64,000 nucleotides of DNA from NCBI GenBank assembly GCA_027886175.1, contig JAJNNQ010000029.1, positions 558,001 through 622,000 of the forward strand, read 5' to 3'. Position 1 is the stretch's first letter. Each line of letters begins with the position of its first letter. The notes beneath the pieces were generated by a model that ran no database searches, was not told where the DNA came from, and saw only the letters and a program-made list of their open reading frames with translations. Made by a program: the position numbers and the translations under genes. This DNA comes from Phylloscopus collybita (taxonomy: Eukaryota; Chordata; Aves; Passeriformes; Phylloscopidae). Positions 59,631 to 64,000 of this stretch are shown piece after piece.

Positions 59631-62295
59631 GTATTGCAGATTTTGTTTTAACTACAAGGCTTAAATTTTTCTGATTGCTCGTCTGAATCTAGTTCATATT
59701 TTCAAGTTTTCTGCCAATCATTCATGTCTAGAACTTAACAGCTCACAGTCTGGCTATTGCAAAAAAACCCTCCCACTTTAAGAGGATTTTCTCAGTATAT
59801 CATGAAAGATGTGTTAAGCAATCAGACTGGCAACCAGTTATTTTCACTGTGTAACTGGCAATTCAGTTAGGAAGCAGAGACTATATTGCAGGAGAGCCTT
59901 CTGGAAATTTACAGTAAAGGGAAAGATAAGTAGGGTTAAATAAATATTCTTTTCAAGGAATCCCTGAACATTCTCATCTTTGAGGTCTAGTAATTTCAAA
60001 CCAAAAAATATTTTTTCCCACACTACTTCATAGATATATGTTACATAAACCAACATCAAAGATATTCAGGAAATATATTCTAGCCTTCTGACAATGGGGA
60101 GCAGATCATCAGTGATCTAGATCTCTAGATGCATCAGTGGCTAGAATAGACATATAAGAGACCAGCACTTGTTGTCCAGGTTATTCAAAATACAAAAAGC
60201 TCTAACTAGCAGCTGAAGGCAGAGCATTGCACACACCACCTCATGAAGGAGAAAAGATCATACCCCACTATGCACACCATGCTTACTGCATTATGTCAAG
60301 CAAATATTGTGACAGCTTGGTGGTCAATCATAATAATGTTTAACCCCATTATTTCAAACCAGAGTCTCCATTTAAAAAGTAAAATCACTTCCTAGGTTAA
60401 TCTTAAATATGCTTTCCACTGAGCTTGCTTTTTTTTTATTTTTCCCCTATATAAGTTACTGTTAACAAAGGCTGAAAAATGGTATTTTTTTTTTGTCTAG
60501 GAATGTTTGAAATTTATTAGCTGGAAAGATCCCAGTGTTCCAAGAGTAGAATGTAGTTGCAAATCTATCCATACAGATGTTGCTCTTCTGTTGATACCTG
60601 TACACAATAGGCTATCTCTGCTACACCATTAAACAAATTGCTGTTATCCCAAAATAGGAATTTTACAAGGAGGGTCAGAGTTTAGGGAGGTGGTCAAGGT
60701 GACTACCAAATATGATAAAAATGTATTGGCAAAAAGACAAATTCCCTTTGAAATTTCTGTTCTAAAATTCCTCCTTTTCTGGGGGTATCTAATAAGAATT
60801 TTTTTAAAACAATGTTTCATAATGTGTTTGGTTGGGTTAGCCTTTCCTTACTTATTTTACTTCTATTAAAAAATACAGCTATCTATATGCATTTATATTG
60901 ATAGACAGCATCTTGATAAGAGGGAACACTTTCTCCCAAAATAAATAGTGACAGATTTCTGTAATGTCAATTCATAAGTCTATCAATAAAGTCCCAAATT
61001 TAGTTAAGAATTTACACAGAGCATCTAGTGCAGAATCAAAATGTAAACAAGCAAACATTTATTTGAAGAAGGAAAAATAATAATTCTATTAAGTAAGGAA
61101 AAAGCTTCAAATGTTCCATCTCAACAAACAGATATAATTTTTTAAAAAGTATTTTAGAGGATACTTTATATAATTGCTAGACAATCTGGTGAAAGCACAA
61201 GTCCATGTTTTTTTAAATATAAAGGATATTTCTCACTTTTTCGAGCTTTATTTTGTACTTATTTTTTGGGTTTCCTTTTTTTGCTCTGAGGATTGAAATG
61301 GCAAGCAGATATTAAAGTATGCAAGGGAAGTGCTACAGAAGGAGAATAAAGAAAACCTGATGTATGGACACATACACACACTCATACATAGAAAAGAGAG
61401 ACTAAAAAAGCACAGTTGCAAAAAACAGAGACTCAGAGCTACACACGCAGTGCGTCAGTACAATATATAAAAAGGAAACCATAAGCATGACATATATAGT
61501 GCAACCTAAAAACTGCATACTAAATACTTGTTTTCTTCCCATATGGCATGTCTGCAGTCACCAGATGAAATCCCAGTTGATAACTCTGCAGGCTTATTGC
61601 ATAACAGGAACTGATTTGTTGATGAAAGCCAAGAAAAGATTAAACAGAGATTTTCGGGTCAACCCACTTTATATGCATTCAGATTTGTTGTAATTTCAAA
61701 TGCTTTCTTTGCAGATGTACAGCAAATAGCTATGGCTAAGCTTTAAACATGGTAAGGGATTAGACCAGTCAGTATCCTTCCACATTCGGTCTTGAAGCAC
61801 TCTCATACTTCCACTGAAATGACAGGATTAGGAGCTGTAGTTTTGTACATAGTAGAGGAGTCTAAACAATTAAAAAGGAGATGTCTGTAATGCACAGCCA
61901 ACTCCCTAGCTAGCAAGGTATATGAAATATCAAGGTTTTTAGAAAAGATTTGCAATAAATTAAATATACATGTCTTCCTGATTCTAGTCCTGAAGTATAT
62001 GAAAGAATATTTTAATGTTTTAAAGGTAAAAAATTGTATTTATATAAACTACGGAACTAAAGTCATTGATGTAGTCTATGCAAAACTGGTATCGCTTTTG
62101 CATGTGAAGCTGGGCAAAAATGCTTCTGTAAGTCATATAGCCTACAAAACCTTCTGTTTCAAGGCAGCTGAAAGTAGGTTTTTCTGAATAGTTCTGGCTA
62201 TAAAAAGCTACAGAAAATCTTGGTAAATTTTGAAGTTATATCATCATCTTGGTTCTTGATTCACATAAAGAGGAGAAATGACTGGTAGTAAGTCT

Positions 62296-62480
62296 AAAAT
62301 ATATACACATAAAACATAAACATATGTATGGTATCTTTTTAGATATATGTATAAAAAACAGTTTTTCAAGGTTAGAGTTCTGACCATATATACATATGAC
62401 ACATTTATATATCACATGTATATATAAATTAAACATCACAAAACTGTTAAATATTGTAAATCCCATATGTATATATATAT
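62296..62480. repeat. TA-rich low-complexity region
   Basis: Repeated ATATATACACATA, ACATATGTATGG, ATATATACATATGACAC, CATGTATATATAAATT and TATGTATATATATAT words form an alternating, cruciform-prone AT region. Confidence 0.75.
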
Positions 62481-63229
62481 TCAAAACTCTAACTTTGAGC
62501 GCCTATTAAAATATATTTCTAGGTTTACTATCACCATTCTTATAGGGGTCAGTAGGAATGTATCTTTTCAATAAGAAAATATCTGTTCTCTCACATGCAT
62601 TATAAACTTCAACCACAATGTATGAGAAATTACAAATTCAGAACCTACAAATAGTGCATTTTGAGGTTTGTTTTTTTTTTGCTGTAGGATGCTGCAAAGT
62701 GTGCCTGTGAGAATTTGAACAATTTGAAGCTAGTTACAACCATTCTTTTAGAAAGTCTTATAGGAAAAAAATCTAACAGTCCTGACCTGGACTATATCCA
62801 GACGAGTATCTGAAAGGCAAGGGGATATATTAGGAATTTGTCTCTTGAGATATGCTAGATTCATATCTGTCTTTCTGGCAACAGTGTTTGAAATTGTGAC
62901 CTGGAAACAGGCCCTTCATTTCATGGACACTCTGCCTGATCAACATGATCTTCACAGCCTCCTCCCAACTGTTAAAAGAAAAGCTTTCATTAAAAAAAAT
63001 TATGCTGCTAATATAAAATACTAAGCAATTGCCTGAGGAAGTTTCAATGAATTCATTAGTTATTTCAGTAAAGTTTTCCGGCACACATTATAAAGGACTG
63101 GAATAGGCCCTTATAAAAATTTGATGCACATACTGGCACTTAGTGTAGAAAGGGGATAACAGTTTCAGAAAGTTGTCCAAAGTTTTTATTTTATTGATAT
63201 ATCTTCATAACTAATTTTGAGGAATGGGG

Positions 63230-63267
<38 letters not shown>
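63230..63267. repeat. (GA)n microsatellite
   Basis: GATAGATAGA leads into about 14 uninterrupted GA dinucleotides. The opposite strand reads (TC)n, a polypyrimidine tract. A 67-codon minus-strand frame running through it is low-complexity. Confidence 0.97.
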
Positions 63268-63270
<3 letters not shown>

Positions 63271-63818
63271 TGCATTGTGTCTCTTTCGTATTATTCGAGT
63301 CACAGTCTTCACAAGCTTTCAGTTTAGTTACAACAGCAGTTTTCAGTAAGAGAAGGTTATAGTCCTTCCATATCAGCTTCTGCATGGAGGTCATAAGACA
63401 GAACTAACTTGGTGGTGTAAGAATCTTGAATTTCACCCTTGTCTTTAGTATCTAAATGCACTGCGCTCTTTATCAAGCTCTCTGAAAATTAACCACATAT
63501 TAGATATGTCTTGTGACATTTACAAACCACTAGGTAGATATGAAAAAGAGAAGTAATAACAGGAAAGTTTTAAAATATATCATCCAGAAGAGGCATCAGA
63601 ATCTTTCCTCATTGAAAAGTGGAAGAGTTCATAAAAAAAAAAAGAATCTATTTTCCATCCTCAACCTTTCATTTTGCTTTCAAGATTACTTATCTTCTTG
63701 GACAATTTTTAATCCTCCAAAATATTACATGTGGAAGAAAAAACTATGACCTCTGTGAAGATATTAAGGTTTTACAACTTTAATACTGAAAATAATTCCC
63801 ATGGTCCATCTTATATTT

Positions 63819-63880
63819 TATAGCATTCATATATGCTTTATATATATAGCATTCAAAAATGCTTTACATATAGCATTTTT
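63819..63880. repeat. Short tandem repeat, about 25-bp period, 2.5 copies
   Basis: The word TATAGCATTC followed by ATGCTTTA recurs (TATAGCATTCATATATGCTT, then TATAGCATTCAAAAATGCTT, then TATAGCATTTTT). Each unit is itself a small inverted repeat (AGCAT...ATGCT). Confidence 0.85.
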
Positions 63881-64000
63881 ATGTGAAGGCTCCCTTGCAC
63901 AGAGCGATAAGCTGTAAACTTCACAGTGAAAACAGATAACATTTTTTCTTGTTCATCTCTACAGTCATTACAGATGTAGAATTTAAACAATATAATACCA

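Larger units (their letters stand above)
59631..64000. other. 4.4 kb AT-rich DNA to window end
   Basis: No supported gene or interspersed repeat. It includes TA-rich patches at 62296-62480, a GA microsatellite at 63230 and a short tandem repeat near 63819. Open frames are at most 84 codons. The sequence continues without any marked change to the last base. Confidence 0.55.

Overview
The window looks like intergenic or intronic DNA from a bird. The base composition is AT-rich. Interspersed repeats are CR1 retroposon fragments, two of which keep the sauropsid CR1 3' terminus (octamer-like repeats similar to ATTCTGTGATTCTAT), together with avian-style endogenous retrovirus LTRs. The abundance and style of the ERVL and ERVK LTRs fit a neoavian bird, perhaps a songbird, but that narrower placement is inference. 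There is no bacterial, plasmid or phage signal. No host protein-coding exon, tRNA, rRNA or CRISPR array can be supported. The open frames present (60 to 158 codons) have the size expected by chance, or fall inside LTRs and simple repeats.

Layout. 1-12 kb: AT-rich single-copy DNA with two minus-strand CR1 fragments (2.7-3.2 and 5.3-6.0 kb). 12.1-14.1 kb: two related ERVL-type LTRs in opposite orientation. 14.1-20.9 kb: single-copy DNA. 20.97-21.26 kb: a 282-bp ERVK-type solo LTR with a perfect 6-bp target duplication. 22-23 kb: AAT and CCAAA microsatellites. 25.73-27.35 kb: a 1,616-bp ERVL-type solo LTR with a perfect 5-bp duplication (GTTGG) and a CpG-rich interior. 27.6 kb: a CR1 tail. 29.2 kb: a perfect 25-bp-arm hairpin. 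30.4-31.5 kb: an LTR-like segment followed by an unclassified GC-richer stretch. 35.7-45.0 kb: the busiest zone. It holds CR1 reverse-transcriptase remnants flanking an ERVL LTR, an ERVK LTR (TSD TTTCTG), an ERVL LTR with 8-bp inverted termini, and a 1,085-bp ERVL LTR (TSD GAAAC) inserted inside an older CR1. 45-58.8 kb: long single-copy DNA with small tandem duplications. 58.8-59.6 kb: a good minus-strand CR1 3' segment. 59.6-64 kb: AT-rich DNA with simple repeats.

The sequence directly gives several insertion boundaries (TG...CA ends plus target duplications) and one insertion order (ERVL LTR into CR1). No retroviral gene is intact, no two LTRs look like a matched 5'/3' pair, and no multi-gene system is present. 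I did not find a convincing new biological system. The items most worth a second look are the 29.2 kb palindrome, the long CpG-rich ERVL LTR, the unclassified segment at 30.7-31.5 kb, and a possible decayed coding fragment near 43 kb. Family names come from memory of avian repeat sequences and need a repeat-library search to confirm.
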